Source of the DNA: VBDM01 sp049802235
GTDB lineage: Bacteria > Pseudomonadota > Gammaproteobacteria > Burkholderiales > SG8-39
Direction: 5' to 3'
DNA length: 64,000 bases
NCBI GenBank assembly: GCA_049802235.1
Contig: JBARMB010000051.1
Span: 1-64,000 of the forward strand
Shown here: positions 16,416-24,497 of the stretch, piece after piece
Numbering within the stretch: position 1 is the stretch's first letter
Layout: each line of letters starts with the position of its first letter
Translations under genes and position numbers: made by a program
Notes under the pieces: model-generated
What the model was told of the DNA's origin: nothing
Seen by the model: the letters and a program-made list of their open reading frames with translations, nothing else
Database searches by the model: none

Positions 16416-17012
16416 TCAGGCTCCCCTCTTGTCGTCTTCGCCGACCAGAATCGTGGTATCGGAGAGATAGATGTACTTCGGTACCTTCAGGTTGATCGGC
16501 GCGGGCACGCCTTTGAACACGCGGCCGGCAAAATCGAATTTAGAGCCGTGGCACGGACAGTAGAAGCCGCCGTTCCAGTCGGCTCCCATCTCTGCCTTGT
16601 CATCGCCTGCCTTGAACTGGGGCGAGCAGCCCAGATGCGTGCACACACCCACCAGCACCGCGTACTCCTCCTTGATGGAGCGGAATTCGTTCTTCGCGTA
16701 GTCCGGCTGCTGCGGCACTTCGGACCCGGGGTCGGCGACCAATTCGTTGTCTTTCTTGATGGCTTCGAGCATTTCCTTTGTGCGGCGGATGATCCAGACC
16801 GGTTTGCCTTGCCACTCCACGACCTGCATTTCACCCGGCTGCAGCCTGCTGAAGTCGACTTCGACCGGGGCGCCGGCCGCCTTGGCGCGCTCCGAGGGCA
16901 GCATTGACGCGGCGAACGGCAGGACTGTGGCGACGGCGGCCGCGCCACCGGCTGTCGCGGAGAGCACGATGATTCGACGCCTGCCAGAGTTGATTTCCGG
17001 TTTATCGCTCAT
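16416..17012 (-). CDS. petA: ubiquinol-cytochrome c reductase, Rieske iron-sulfur subunit
   Basis: A 198-residue Rieske protein. The N-terminus (SGRRRIIVLSATAGGAAAVA, about 9-28) is a Tat-type signal anchor, in keeping with Tat export of Rieske proteins; the tat genes are 2 kb away. The 2Fe-2S ligands are in CTHLGCS and CPCHGS. Start at 17012 fits the family N-terminus. First gene of petABC, with a good promoter upstream. Confidence 0.95.
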   Translation of the reverse strand: MSDKPEINSGRRRIIVLSATAGGAAAVATVLPFAASMLPSERAKAAGAPVEVDFSRLQPGEMQVVEWQGKPVWIIRRTKEMLEAIKKDNELVADPGSEVPQQPDYAKNEFRSIKEEYAVLVGVCTHLGCSPQFKAGDDKAEMGADWNGGFYCPCHGSKFDFAGRVFKGVPAPINLKVPKYIYLSDTTILVGEDDKRGA

Positions 17013-17055
17013 TCGGGTGAACCTTGGGAGAGGTGGCGTGAGCCAAAAATGCGAA

Positions 17056-17084
17056 ATTATACAGAAAGCATCGGATGCAACCAA
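17056..17084 (-). promoter_or_regulatory. sigma-70-type promoter for petABC
   Basis: On the minus strand TTGGTT (17079-17084) and a consensus TATAAT (17056-17061) are separated by exactly 17 bp. The predicted start, near 17049, gives a leader of about 37 nt to the petA ATG. Confidence 0.6.
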
Positions 17085-17149
17085 CTTTTTTGCGCCAATC
17101 CATTGATTCGGATGATGAATTACAAAATGGTTCCGGGATGTCCATGCAC

Positions 17150-17665
17150 CGCCGCTCAGGCAGCCGCGAACGTGCGCCCTGCGGCAGAGCATCTGCCTTG
17201 GCCGCGGCATCATCACCCGGACGTTGATAGGCGATCGACAGATTGACGAGGTTGACGGCGATGTCGTCCTCATGTTCGATCGAACGCTCGATTTCGAGCG
17301 CATGGCGGTATTGCGATGGCGCCAGCGCATTCTCTCCGGCTGAGCAGCGCGGCACTCTTGCTGTTGGCATCGACGGCTTGAGCTTTCCCGGGCGCGAGCA
17401 CCGGCGCGGGCGTGTTCGCCACCGTCCGGGATTTCACCTCACCGACGCTCTTGTAGGGAAACCGCGCCGCCACCTCGCCCCGCCGCAGCAAACGGCTGGC
17501 CCTGCGCGAAGGGAGTGCCCTTCCACCCGCCCGCCGTTTGGGCAATAATTCCGGAAAAGGGAGACTTCGGGTAACGCGTGACCGCGTACTGCCACGGCAC
17601 GGCGTAACCCGCAACTGTTGTTTGGAGCATCTCTACCAGCGGGACTGTGGTCCCGGACGAAGCAC
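17150..17665 (-). pseudogene. possible decayed TPR-like gene between petA and degQ
   Basis: This stretch between petA and degQ has no intact gene. On the minus strand a good TPR-like piece, SQYRHALEIERSIEHEDDIA followed by VNLVNLSIAYQRPGD, is readable around 17200-17312 but begins out of context. Just upstream a second frame gives coherent RGEVAARFPYKSVGEVKS, and further upstream a third gives SGIIAQTAGGWKGTPFAQG. Reading them in order needs two frame changes, which is what a frameshifted gene would look like. I do not recognise the parent. It could also be chance coding potential in GC-rich DNA. Confidence 0.35.
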
Positions 17666-17667
17666 TC

Positions 17668-18819
17668 ATGCGAAATCTCTGGCTTATTTTTGCCCAAACG
17701 GCGGCCATCGCGCTCGGCGTGCTGTTCGTCATCACCACGCTCAAGCCCGAGTGGCTCGGCCGTCAGGCAGGCGGACTGCAGGTCGTCGAGCTGCGCCAGG
17801 CAACACCGGCAAGCGCTGCGGCCTCACGCGCCGCTTCCTACAGCGACGCGGTGAGAAAGGCCATGCCCGCGGTGGTCAACATTTTCACCAGCAAGGAGAT
17901 CAAGGCGCCGCGCCATCCGTTTCTCGACGATCCGCTGTTCCGGCAATTCTTCGGCGATCGCCTGGACACCGAGCCGCAGCGCGCATCGAGCCTCGGCTCG
18001 GGAGTGATCGTCAATCCCAAGGGCTACATCCTCACCAACCACCACGTGGTCGAGGCCGCCGACGAGATCGAAGTGGCGCTCGCCGACGGCAAGAAGCTGG
18101 AAGCCCGCATCGTCGGCTCCGACCCGGAGACCGACGTCGCCGTGCTGCAGGTGAACGGCGGGGCGCTGCCGGCGATCACCTTTGGCGACGCAGACGGCCT
18201 GCGGGTGGGCGACGTGGTGCTCGCCATCGGCAACCCGTTCGGGGTGGGTCAGACAGTGACCATGGGCATCGTCAGCGCACTCGGCCGCAACCAGCTCGGC
18301 ATCAATACCTTCGAAAACTTCATTCAGACCGACGCCGCGATCAACCCGGGCAATTCGGGCGGGGCGCTGATCGACACGGCGGGCAACCTGATCGGCATCA
18401 ACACCGCGATCTACTCGCCCTCGGGCGGGTCGCTGGGCATCGGCTTCGCCATACCGGCCTCGAGCGCGAAGCAGATCATGGAGCAGATCATCCAGACCGG
18501 CGGCGTGACGCGCGGCTGGATCGGCGTGGAAGCGCAGGAGCTCACGCCGGAGCTCGCCGATTCGTTCCGCCTCGCCTCTACCAACGGTGTGCTCATCGCC
18601 GGCGTGCTGCGCGGCGGACCTGCGGACCGCGCCGGCTTCCGGCCCGGGGACATCCTGCTCGAGATCGAGGGCAAGCCGGTCAAGGACCCGAATTCGATGC
18701 TGAACCTGGTGGCGGCGCTGAAACCGGACAAGACCGCATCCATGCGGCTGCGGCGCAACGATAAAGATGTCGATATCCGGATCCAGGTGGGCAAACGCCC
18801 GCCGCAGCAGCAGCGCTAG
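17668..18819 (+). CDS. degQ: DegS/DegQ-type trypsin-like periplasmic serine protease
   Basis: A 383-residue HtrA-family protease. An N-terminal hydrophobic segment (about 5-23) anchors or exports it. The catalytic triad is His126 (TNHHVV), Asp156 (ETDVAVL) and Ser230 (NPGNSGGA). A single PDZ domain occupies about 275-370, the size and layout of DegS/AlgW rather than the two-PDZ DegP. Such enzymes sense misfolded outer-membrane proteins and start the RseA/MucA cascade; no anti-sigma gene is in the window, so a general DegQ role is equally possible. ATG chosen at 17668; a GTG 21 bp upstream is in frame. Convergent with tatC. Confidence 0.85.
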   Translation: MRNLWLIFAQTAAIALGVLFVITTLKPEWLGRQAGGLQVVELRQATPASAAASRAASYSDAVRKAMPAVVNIFTSKEIKAPRHPFLDDPLFRQFFGDRLDTEPQRASSLGSGVIVNPKGYILTNHHVVEAADEIEVALADGKKLEARIVGSDPETDVAVLQVNGGALPAITFGDADGLRVGDVVLAIGNPFGVGQTVTMGIVSALGRNQLGINTFENFIQTDAAINPGNSGGALIDTAGNLIGINTAIYSPSGGSLGIGFAIPASSAKQIMEQIIQTGGVTRGWIGVEAQELTPELADSFRLASTNGVLIAGVLRGGPADRAGFRPGDILLEIEGKPVKDPNSMLNLVAALKPDKTASMRLRRNDKDVDIRIQVGKRPPQQQR

Positions 18820-18869
18820 AAAATCCCGGCCCTGGATCCTTGCAGGAATTCGCGCGCCCGAAGCCCCGG

Positions 18870-19664
18870 TTACTTGGGCCCGGATCCGCCGTGGTCGAGG
18901 TCTTCGCGCATCCCGGTGTCGACCGGCGATCGGCCATCACCGGACTCATCCGCCGGCTTCGACGTGAAGCGGGCGAGAATGATGCCAAGCTCGTAGAGCA
19001 GCCACAGCGGCACCGCCAGCATCACCTGCGAGAGCACGTCCGGCGGAGTGAAAATCGCGCCGATCACGAACGCGCCGACGATCACGTAGGGCCGAACCTC
19101 CTTCAGCTTCTTGATCGATACCACCCCCACGCGCACCAGCACGATCACCACCACCGGCACCTGGAACGTCACGCCGAAGGCCACGAACAACGTGAGCGCG
19201 AAAGAGAGGTACTTGTCGATGTCGGTCATCCATGCGACGCCCGCGGGCGCGACCGAGGCCATGAACCGGAACACCAGCGGAAACACCAGAAAGTACGCGA
19301 ACGACATCCCGAGCAGGAACAGAACCGAGCTGGCGATGACCAGCGGCAATACCAGGCGCTTTTCGTGCGCGTACAGGCCGGGCGCGACGAACGCCCAGGC
19401 CTGGTACAGCACATAGGGCAGCGCGATCACGAACGCCACCAGCAAGGCCACCTTGACCGGCACGAGGAATACGCCGACCACATCGGTCGCGATCATCTGA
19501 CCTCCGGCGGGAAGCGCGGCGAGCAGCGGCGTTGCGAGCAGCCGATACAGATCCTTCGCCCAGGGAAACAGGCACACGAACACCACGATCACCGCGAGGA
19601 TCGAGCGCAGCAAGCGGTCGCGCAGCTCGACCAGGTGGGAAATGAAGGTGTCCTGCGCGCTCAC
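18870..19664 (-). CDS. tatC: Sec-independent protein translocase subunit TatC
   Basis: A 264-residue polytopic protein with six hydrophobic helices. The N-terminal FISHLVELRDRLLRS carries the conserved SHLxELRxR motif that binds the twin-arginine signal, and FAYFLVFPLVFRF is the typical helix 3/4 region. TatC is the receptor of the twin-arginine pathway in the inner membrane. Last gene of the long minus-strand run from mlaF; follows tatB by 18 bp. The C-terminal cytoplasmic tail is Pro/Asp-rich. Confidence 0.95.
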   Translation of the reverse strand: MSAQDTFISHLVELRDRLLRSILAVIVVFVCLFPWAKDLYRLLATPLLAALPAGGQMIATDVVGVFLVPVKVALLVAFVIALPYVLYQAWAFVAPGLYAHEKRLVLPLVIASSVLFLLGMSFAYFLVFPLVFRFMASVAPAGVAWMTDIDKYLSFALTLFVAFGVTFQVPVVVIVLVRVGVVSIKKLKEVRPYVIVGAFVIGAIFTPPDVLSQVMLAVPLWLLYELGIILARFTSKPADESGDGRSPVDTGMREDLDHGGSGPK

Positions 19665-19682
19665 GCCATGTTGTTCCGGTGA

Positions 19683-20111
19683 TCAGGCCGGGGTCTTCTG
19701 CTGCGGCGCGCCCGGGGCAGAGTCGCTTTTCGATTCCAGCCCGAGATCGAGCTGGGACGACGCTGCGCTGTCGGCGGCCGTCTCGGGGATCGCAGTGGGG
19801 GCCACGGCGGAGGCCTCCGGCGCGGCATCGAGCTGCACCAGGGAGTTGAGCTCGCTTTCGGTCTTCGCTACCTCGCCGTGAACCGTGTTGCCGACCGAGC
19901 GCGCGGCGTCCTCGACCGTGCTTTTGAACTTGCGCAACTCTTCGAGCTCCATCTCGCGCTGAACGTCCGCCTTGACGTCGTTGACGTAGCGCTGCAGCCG
20001 GCCGAACAGATGGCCCATGGTGCGGGCCACCTTCGGCAGGCGCTCGGGACCGATGACGATGAGCGCCACCACGGCGATCATCATCAGTTCGGAGAAGCCG
20101 ACGTCAAACAC
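19683..20111 (-). CDS. tatB: Sec-independent protein translocase subunit TatB
   Basis: A 142-residue TatB: N-terminal helix with MFDVGFSELMMIAVVALIVI and GPERLP at the hinge (about 21-26), then an amphipathic helix VARTMGHLFGRLQRYVND and a charged coiled region. The C-terminal third is Ala/Pro/Ser-rich. Partners with TatC to recognise folded Tat substrates, among them the Rieske protein encoded nearby. Confidence 0.94.
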   Translation of the reverse strand: MFDVGFSELMMIAVVALIVIGPERLPKVARTMGHLFGRLQRYVNDVKADVQREMELEELRKFKSTVEDAARSVGNTVHGEVAKTESELNSLVQLDAAPEASAVAPTAIPETAADSAASSQLDLGLESKSDSAPGAPQQKTPA

Positions 20112-20189
20112 GGGAGGCGGAGGACGGATGATCGCTCAAAAAAAGAAGCCGGGACCGCGCCCGGCATCCGGATGCGGCCGAAAGGCCTT

Positions 20190-20417
20190 TCAGGTCCTGA
20201 CCTTGTCCTTGACCTCGCCCTCGATGGTACGGCCCGTGACCTGCGGCGAGGAGCCGCTGTCGGCCGGCGTGTCCGCCGAGGATTCCTTCATGCCTTCCTT
20301 GAAACCGCGCACCGCCCCGCCCAGATCGGCGCCGATGTTGCGCAGCTTCTTGGTGCCGAAAACCAGCAGAACGATCACGAGTACGATCAGCCAATGCCAG
20401 ATGCTCAAGGTTCCCAT
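20190..20417 (-). CDS. tatA: Sec-independent protein translocase subunit TatA
   Basis: A 75-residue TatA: single transmembrane helix (about 6-20, HWLIVLVIVLLVFG), hinge FGTKKLRNIG, and amphipathic helix ADLGGAVRGFKEGMKES. Oligomers of TatA form the Tat transport pore. It follows the hinT-like gene by 12 bp and precedes tatB by 78 bp. Confidence 0.95.
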   Translation of the reverse strand: MGTLSIWHWLIVLVIVLLVFGTKKLRNIGADLGGAVRGFKEGMKESSADTPADSGSSPQVTGRTIEGEVKDKVRT

Positions 20418-20429
20418 AGCGACGCTCCT

Positions 20430-20786
20430 TCAATTCCGTCTCAACATCGGGCCCAATGCCTCCGGGCCGCCGATGATGTGCACATGCAAATGATACACCT
20501 CCTGCTGCCCCACCCGCCCGGTATTGATGATGGTGCGGAAACCGTCGGTCGAGCCCTGCTCGCGCGCCAGGCGCGGGGCCAGGGCGAGGATCTTGCCGAG
20601 GACCGCATGATGGCTGGCGTCGCACTCGGCGAGCGAGGCGACGTGCCGCTTCGGGATAATCATGAAATGCACCGGCGCAAGGGGATGGATATCGTGGAAA
20701 GCGAAGATGTCGTCGTCATCGTAGACCTTCTTGCTCGGGATCTCGCCGCGCACGATCTTGCAGAAAATGCAGTCGTCCGCGATCAT
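20430..20786 (-). CDS. hinT: HIT family purine nucleoside phosphoramidase
   Basis: A 118-residue histidine-triad protein. DCIFCKIVRGEIPSK (5-19) supplies the zinc-site cysteines and HLHVHIIGG near the C-terminus is the catalytic triad motif. HinT hydrolyses adenosine 5'-phosphoramidates. The ATG at 20786 overlaps the hisE stop by 4 bases, so it is translationally coupled to the his operon; this his-hint-tat order is common in betaproteobacteria. Confidence 0.93.
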   Translation of the reverse strand: MIADDCIFCKIVRGEIPSKKVYDDDDIFAFHDIHPLAPVHFMIIPKRHVASLAECDASHHAVLGKILALAPRLAREQGSTDGFRTIINTGRVGQQEVYHLHVHIIGGPEALGPMLRRN

Positions 20787-21133
20787 TTCCGCTTCCGCTC
20801 CGTCTCGATGCGCAGGTTGTCGGCGCGGGCGGCCTTCTCGTCGATCCCGGATATGCCTTCGCGCCGGCGCAGCTCGGCGAGCACGTCCGCGGGCCGCAGC
20901 CCGTAATGCGCCAGCATGATGAGGCAATGGAACCACAGGTCGGCGGTCTCGCCGACGATGCGCAGCCTGTCGCCATCCTTGGCAGCCATCACCGCTTCGG
21001 TGGCCTCCTCGCCGATCTTCTTCAGGATCGCGTCGGGCCCGCGCGCGAACAGCCGCGACACGTAAGACTTATCCGGGTCGCCGCCCTTGCGGCTCTCGAC
21101 CACGTCTGCCAGCCGCTCCAGAATGTCGCTCAT
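20783..21133 (-). CDS. hisE: phosphoribosyl-ATP pyrophosphatase
   Basis: A 116-residue HisE, all-alpha NTP pyrophosphohydrolase fold. Visible family signatures are SYVSRLFARGPDAILKKIGE and EATEAVMAAKDGD, which carry the acidic Mg2+ ligands. It catalyses the second step of histidine synthesis, releasing pyrophosphate from PR-ATP. Separate from HisI, unlike the fused E. coli enzyme. Overlaps hisI and hinT by 4 bases each. Confidence 0.94.
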   Translation of the reverse strand: MSDILERLADVVESRKGGDPDKSYVSRLFARGPDAILKKIGEEATEAVMAAKDGDRLRIVGETADLWFHCLIMLAHYGLRPADVLAELRRREGISGIDEKAARADNLRIETERKRK

Positions 21134-21519
21134 TTTTTGTATATCTCTTTCGGATCTCTGATCACCGGCTCCACCGCCACCCAGCGCCCGTCCTCGAGCT
21201 TCTGGAAAAAGCAGCTATGCCTGCCCGTATGACAGGCGATGCCGCCCGCCTGTTCCACCTTGAGCAGCACCACGTCCTCATCGCAGTCGAGCCTTACCTC
21301 GCGCACTTTCTGCACATGGCCCGATTCCTCGCCCTTCTTCCACAGGCTCTGCCTCGAGCGCGACCAGTAATGCGCCTCGCCCGTCGCCACGGTCTTCGCC
21401 AATGACTCGCGGTTCATCCAGGCGAGCGTCAGCACCTTGTTCGTGGACATCTCCTGGGCGATCGCGGGCACGAGGCCGCGCTCGTCCCACTTCACCTTGT
21501 CCAGCCAATCCTCGCGCAT
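21130..21519 (-). CDS. hisI: phosphoribosyl-AMP cyclohydrolase
   Basis: A 129-residue HisI. The zinc ligands and active site are visible as LDCDEDVVLLKVEQ and the C-terminal CHTGRHSCFF; the TLAWMNRESL and HYWSRSR segments are family hallmarks. It opens the purine ring of PR-AMP in step three. ATG at 21519 was preferred because the family starts near the WLDKVKWDERGL segment; a GTG at 21531 is an alternative start. Confidence 0.93.
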   Translation of the reverse strand: MREDWLDKVKWDERGLVPAIAQEMSTNKVLTLAWMNRESLAKTVATGEAHYWSRSRQSLWKKGEESGHVQKVREVRLDCDEDVVLLKVEQAGGIACHTGRHSCFFQKLEDGRWVAVEPVIRDPKEIYKK

Positions 21520-21534
21520 CGCCGCAACCACGCT

Positions 21535-22320
21535 CTAGAGCCTCACTTCGATCCCGCGCTTCGCCATGTATTCCTTTGCCTGCCGTACCGTGAATTCACC
21601 GAAGTGGAAAATACTGGCGGCGAGAACCGCGTCGGCCCGGCCTTCGAGCACGCCCTCGGCGAGGTGCTCGAGCCGTCCGACGCCGCCGCTTGCGATGACC
21701 GGCACGTCGACCGCGTCGGCGACCGCCCGCGTGAGCGCGAGGTCGAAGCCTTCGCGAGTGCCGTCCCGGTCCATGCTCGTCAGGAGGATCTCGCCTGCGC
21801 CCGATGCCTGCATTTTACGCGCCCAATCGACTGCGTCCAAACCGGTGGCACGGCGCCCGCCGTGGGTGAACACCTCCCAGCGATTTCCGGAGCGCGCGGC
21901 ATGCGCTTCAGCGTCGACGCGCTTGGCGTCAATGGCCACAACGATGCATTGCGCGCCGTAGCGCCCGGCGGCGTCGGCGACGAGCTGCGGGTTCTGCACC
22001 GCCGCGGTGTTGATGGACACTTTGTCGGCTCCGGCATTGAGCAGCCGGCGCACGTCCTCCACCTTGCGCACGCCGCCGCCGACGGTAAGCGGTATGAACA
22101 CCTGCGCGGCGACCGCCTCCACGACATGCAGGATCAGGTCGCGGTCATCGGAGCTCGCGGTAATATCGAGAAACGTGAGCTCGTCGGCGCCCTGATCATC
22201 GTAGCGCCGCGCGATCTCGACCGGATCGCCGGCATCGCGCAGACCGACGAAATTCACGCCTTTCACGACCCGGCCGCGGTCGACGTCGAGGCAGGGGATG
22301 ATGCGCTTGGCGAGACCCAT
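21535..22320 (-). CDS. hisF: imidazole glycerol phosphate synthase, cyclase subunit
   Basis: A 261-residue (beta/alpha)8 barrel. The catalytic Asp residues are in IPCLDVDRGRVVKG (8-21) and LLTSMDRDGT, and phosphate-binding loops VGGGVR and ASGGVG are present. With HisH it makes imidazole glycerol phosphate and AICAR. The start is the MGLAKRI methionine; an in-frame extension upstream lies in repeat-like sequence. Confidence 0.95.
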   Translation of the reverse strand: MGLAKRIIPCLDVDRGRVVKGVNFVGLRDAGDPVEIARRYDDQGADELTFLDITASSDDRDLILHVVEAVAAQVFIPLTVGGGVRKVEDVRRLLNAGADKVSINTAAVQNPQLVADAAGRYGAQCIVVAIDAKRVDAEAHAARSGNRWEVFTHGGRRATGLDAVDWARKMQASGAGEILLTSMDRDGTREGFDLALTRAVADAVDVPVIASGGVGRLEHLAEGVLEGRADAVLAASIFHFGEFTVRQAKEYMAKRGIEVRL

Positions 22321-22383
22321 CGGGGAAATCGGGAACGGTGAATCGGGAATCGCCGAGGCGCGCTGCCGCTGCCGCCGCCCTTT

Positions 22384-22413
22384 GCGATTCACGATTTACG
22401 ATTCACCATTCAC
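22384..22413. repeat. GATTCAC-type short intergenic repeat
   Basis: A run of near-identical GCGATTCACGATTTACGATT-type units in the hisF-hisA gap, overlapping the hisA stop. The same unit reappears at 37220-37243 upstream of mshM. Confidence 0.55.
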
Positions 22414-23153
22414 GCCTTTCCCAATTTGTCCGCCGCGGCCTGGGCCTTTTTGAAATCGAGCGTGCCCTGGTAGATGGCGCGTCCGGTGATGACGCCGTTG
22501 ATGCCCTCGGACTCTATCTTGCACAGTGCCGTGACGTCCTCCAGGCCGGTGAGGCCGCCGCTCGCGATCACCGGGACGCGCAGCTCGCGCGCCAGCTTCA
22601 GCGTCGCGTCGATGTTGACGCCGGTGAGCATGCCGTCGCGGCCGATGTCGGTATAGATGATCGCCTCGACGCCGTAGTCCTGGAACTTCTTCGCCAGGTC
22701 CACCACGTCGTGGCCGGTCATCTTCGACCAGCCCTCGACCGCTACTTTCCCGTCCCTGGCATCCAGCGCGACGATGATGCGGCCGGGAAACGCCGTGCAC
22801 GCGTCCTGCAGAAAACCCGGGTTCTTCACCGCCGCGGTACCGATGATGATGTAGCTGACGCCGATATCCAGGTAATGCTCGATCGTATCGAGGTCGCGGA
22901 TGCCGCCGCCGAGCTGCACCGGCAGTGAATCGCCGAGCGCCTGCAGAATGGCGCGGATGACGCCTTCGTTCTTCGGTTTGCCCGCGGCGGCGCCGTTCAG
23001 GTCCACCAGGTGCAGCCGTCGCGCCCCTTCGGACTGCCAGTGCTTCGCCACGCCGACCGGGTCCTCGGAGAACACCGTGGAGTCGTTCATGTCTCCCTGC
23101 CGCAGACGGACGCAGTGGCCGTCCTTGACGTCAATCGCCGGAATGATCAGCAT
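22410..23153 (-). CDS. hisA: ProFAR isomerase (phosphoribosylformimino-AICAR-P isomerase)
   Basis: A 247-residue HisA barrel. The catalytic Asp8 is in IPAIDVKDGHCVRL (4-17) and the second Asp in YTDIGRDGML; LGGGIRD and ASGGLTG loops bind the two phosphates. It is an Amadori isomerase, the fourth step of the pathway, and a homologue of HisF. It lies between hisH and hisF. Confidence 0.95.
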   Translation of the reverse strand: MLIIPAIDVKDGHCVRLRQGDMNDSTVFSEDPVGVAKHWQSEGARRLHLVDLNGAAAGKPKNEGVIRAILQALGDSLPVQLGGGIRDLDTIEHYLDIGVSYIIIGTAAVKNPGFLQDACTAFPGRIIVALDARDGKVAVEGWSKMTGHDVVDLAKKFQDYGVEAIIYTDIGRDGMLTGVNIDATLKLARELRVPVIASGGLTGLEDVTALCKIESEGINGVITGRAIYQGTLDFKKAQAAADKLGKA

Positions 23154-23210
23154 CGAATCTGGAAGGCGCGCAAGGCTATGGACGCGGATGAATGCCGCGG
23201 AGGGAGAGGT

Positions 23211-23846
23211 TCAGGGGTTCCAGTTGATGAAGTTGGCGAGAAGCCGCAGGCCCGCAGTTTGGCTTTTTTCCGGATGGAACTGTACCGCAAAAATATTATC
23301 CTGCGCCACCGCGCAGGTAAAGGGGATGCCGTATTCGCAGGTGCCCCGCACCAGCTCGCCCCTGCCCGCCTCGGGGAAATAGCTGTGAACGAAGTAAAAG
23401 CGGGCGCCATCGTCGATTCCCGACCACAGAGTGTGCGGAGCGACTTGTTTCACGCGGTTCCAGCCCATGTGAGGGACCTTGAGCTTGCGCCCCTCGGCGT
23501 CGACCATGGCGGCGGCGGGAAACCGGCGCACCTTCCCGGGCAGCAGCGCCAGGCCGGCAACGTCGCCTTCGTCGCTATGCTCGAACAGCATCTGCAATCC
23601 GATGCAGATGCCGAGGAACGGCCGCGTGCGCGCGGCATTCACCACCGCCGGGCGCAGCCCCCGCGCTTCCATCTCGCGCATGCATTCGGGCATGGCGCCC
23701 TGGCCGGGAAACACGACGCGGTCAGCCCCCGCGACCCGCGCCGGATCGGAAGTCACCTCGACCTCCGCCTGCGGCGCCACGTGCTCGATGGCCTTAGAGA
23801 CCGAGCGCAGATTGCCCATGCCGTAATCGACGACTGCGACGCGCAT
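23211..23846 (-). CDS. hisH: imidazole glycerol phosphate synthase, glutamine amidotransferase subunit
   Basis: A 211-residue class I glutamine amidotransferase. The N-terminus is VAVVDYGMGNLRSV, the nucleophile Cys is in FLGICIGLQMLF (about 76-87), and the His/Glu pair is in VQFHPEKSQ. It supplies ammonia to HisF. It starts 23 bp after hisB. Confidence 0.95.
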   Translation of the reverse strand: MRVAVVDYGMGNLRSVSKAIEHVAPQAEVEVTSDPARVAGADRVVFPGQGAMPECMREMEARGLRPAVVNAARTRPFLGICIGLQMLFEHSDEGDVAGLALLPGKVRRFPAAAMVDAEGRKLKVPHMGWNRVKQVAPHTLWSGIDDGARFYFVHSYFPEAGRGELVRGTCEYGIPFTCAVAQDNIFAVQFHPEKSQTAGLRLLANFINWNP

Positions 23847-23869
23847 ACCAAGTCAGCCGGAGAAAAGTA

Positions 23870-24457
23870 TTACAGCGTTCCCTTCGTGGACGGGATGACA
23901 CCGGCTGCGCGCGGGTCGGACTCGGCCGCCGTCCGCAGCGCGCACGCGAATGCCTTGAAGATGGTTTCGCACTGGTGATGCGCATTGTCGCCGCGCAGGT
24001 TGTCGATATGCAGCGTCACCTGGGCGTGGTTGGCGAAGCCCTGGAAGAATTCGTGCACCAGGTCGACATCGAACTCGCCGATCAGCGCGCGACTGAACTG
24101 GACGTGGTACTCGAGGCCGGGGCGGCCGGAGAAATCGATCACCACCCGGGACAGAGCCTCGTCGAGCGGCACATAGGCGTGGCCGTAGCGCCGCACGCCT
24201 TTCTTGTCGCCGAGCGCACGCGCCACCGCCTGGCCGAAGGTGATGCCGACATCCTCGACCGTGTGGTGCGCATCGACGTGCAGGTCGCCTTTCGCCTGGA
24301 TATCGAGGTCGAGCATGCCGTGGCGCGCCACCTGTTCCAGCATGTGGTCGAGAAACGGCAGGCCGGTGGCGAGCGTCGCCCGGCCGGTGCCGTCGAGGTT
24401 CACCGAGACCGTGATCTGCGTTTCATTGGTGTTGCGCTTGATTTCAGCCGCTCGCAT
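23870..24457 (-). CDS. hisB: imidazoleglycerol-phosphate dehydratase
   Basis: A 195-residue monofunctional IGPD. The manganese-binding motifs HHTVEDVGI and HHQCETIFKAF and the FLDHMLEQVARHG segment are all present. It lacks the N-terminal HAD phosphatase domain of enteric HisB, so histidinol-phosphate phosphatase must be a separate gene outside this window. It lies 40 bp after hisC. Confidence 0.95.
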   Translation of the reverse strand: MRAAEIKRNTNETQITVSVNLDGTGRATLATGLPFLDHMLEQVARHGMLDLDIQAKGDLHVDAHHTVEDVGITFGQAVARALGDKKGVRRYGHAYVPLDEALSRVVIDFSGRPGLEYHVQFSRALIGEFDVDLVHEFFQGFANHAQVTLHIDNLRGDNAHHQCETIFKAFACALRTAAESDPRAAGVIPSTKGTL

Positions 24458-24497
24458 CGGAAAATGCCTTCAAACAACGTCGATAGCCTACACGAAA

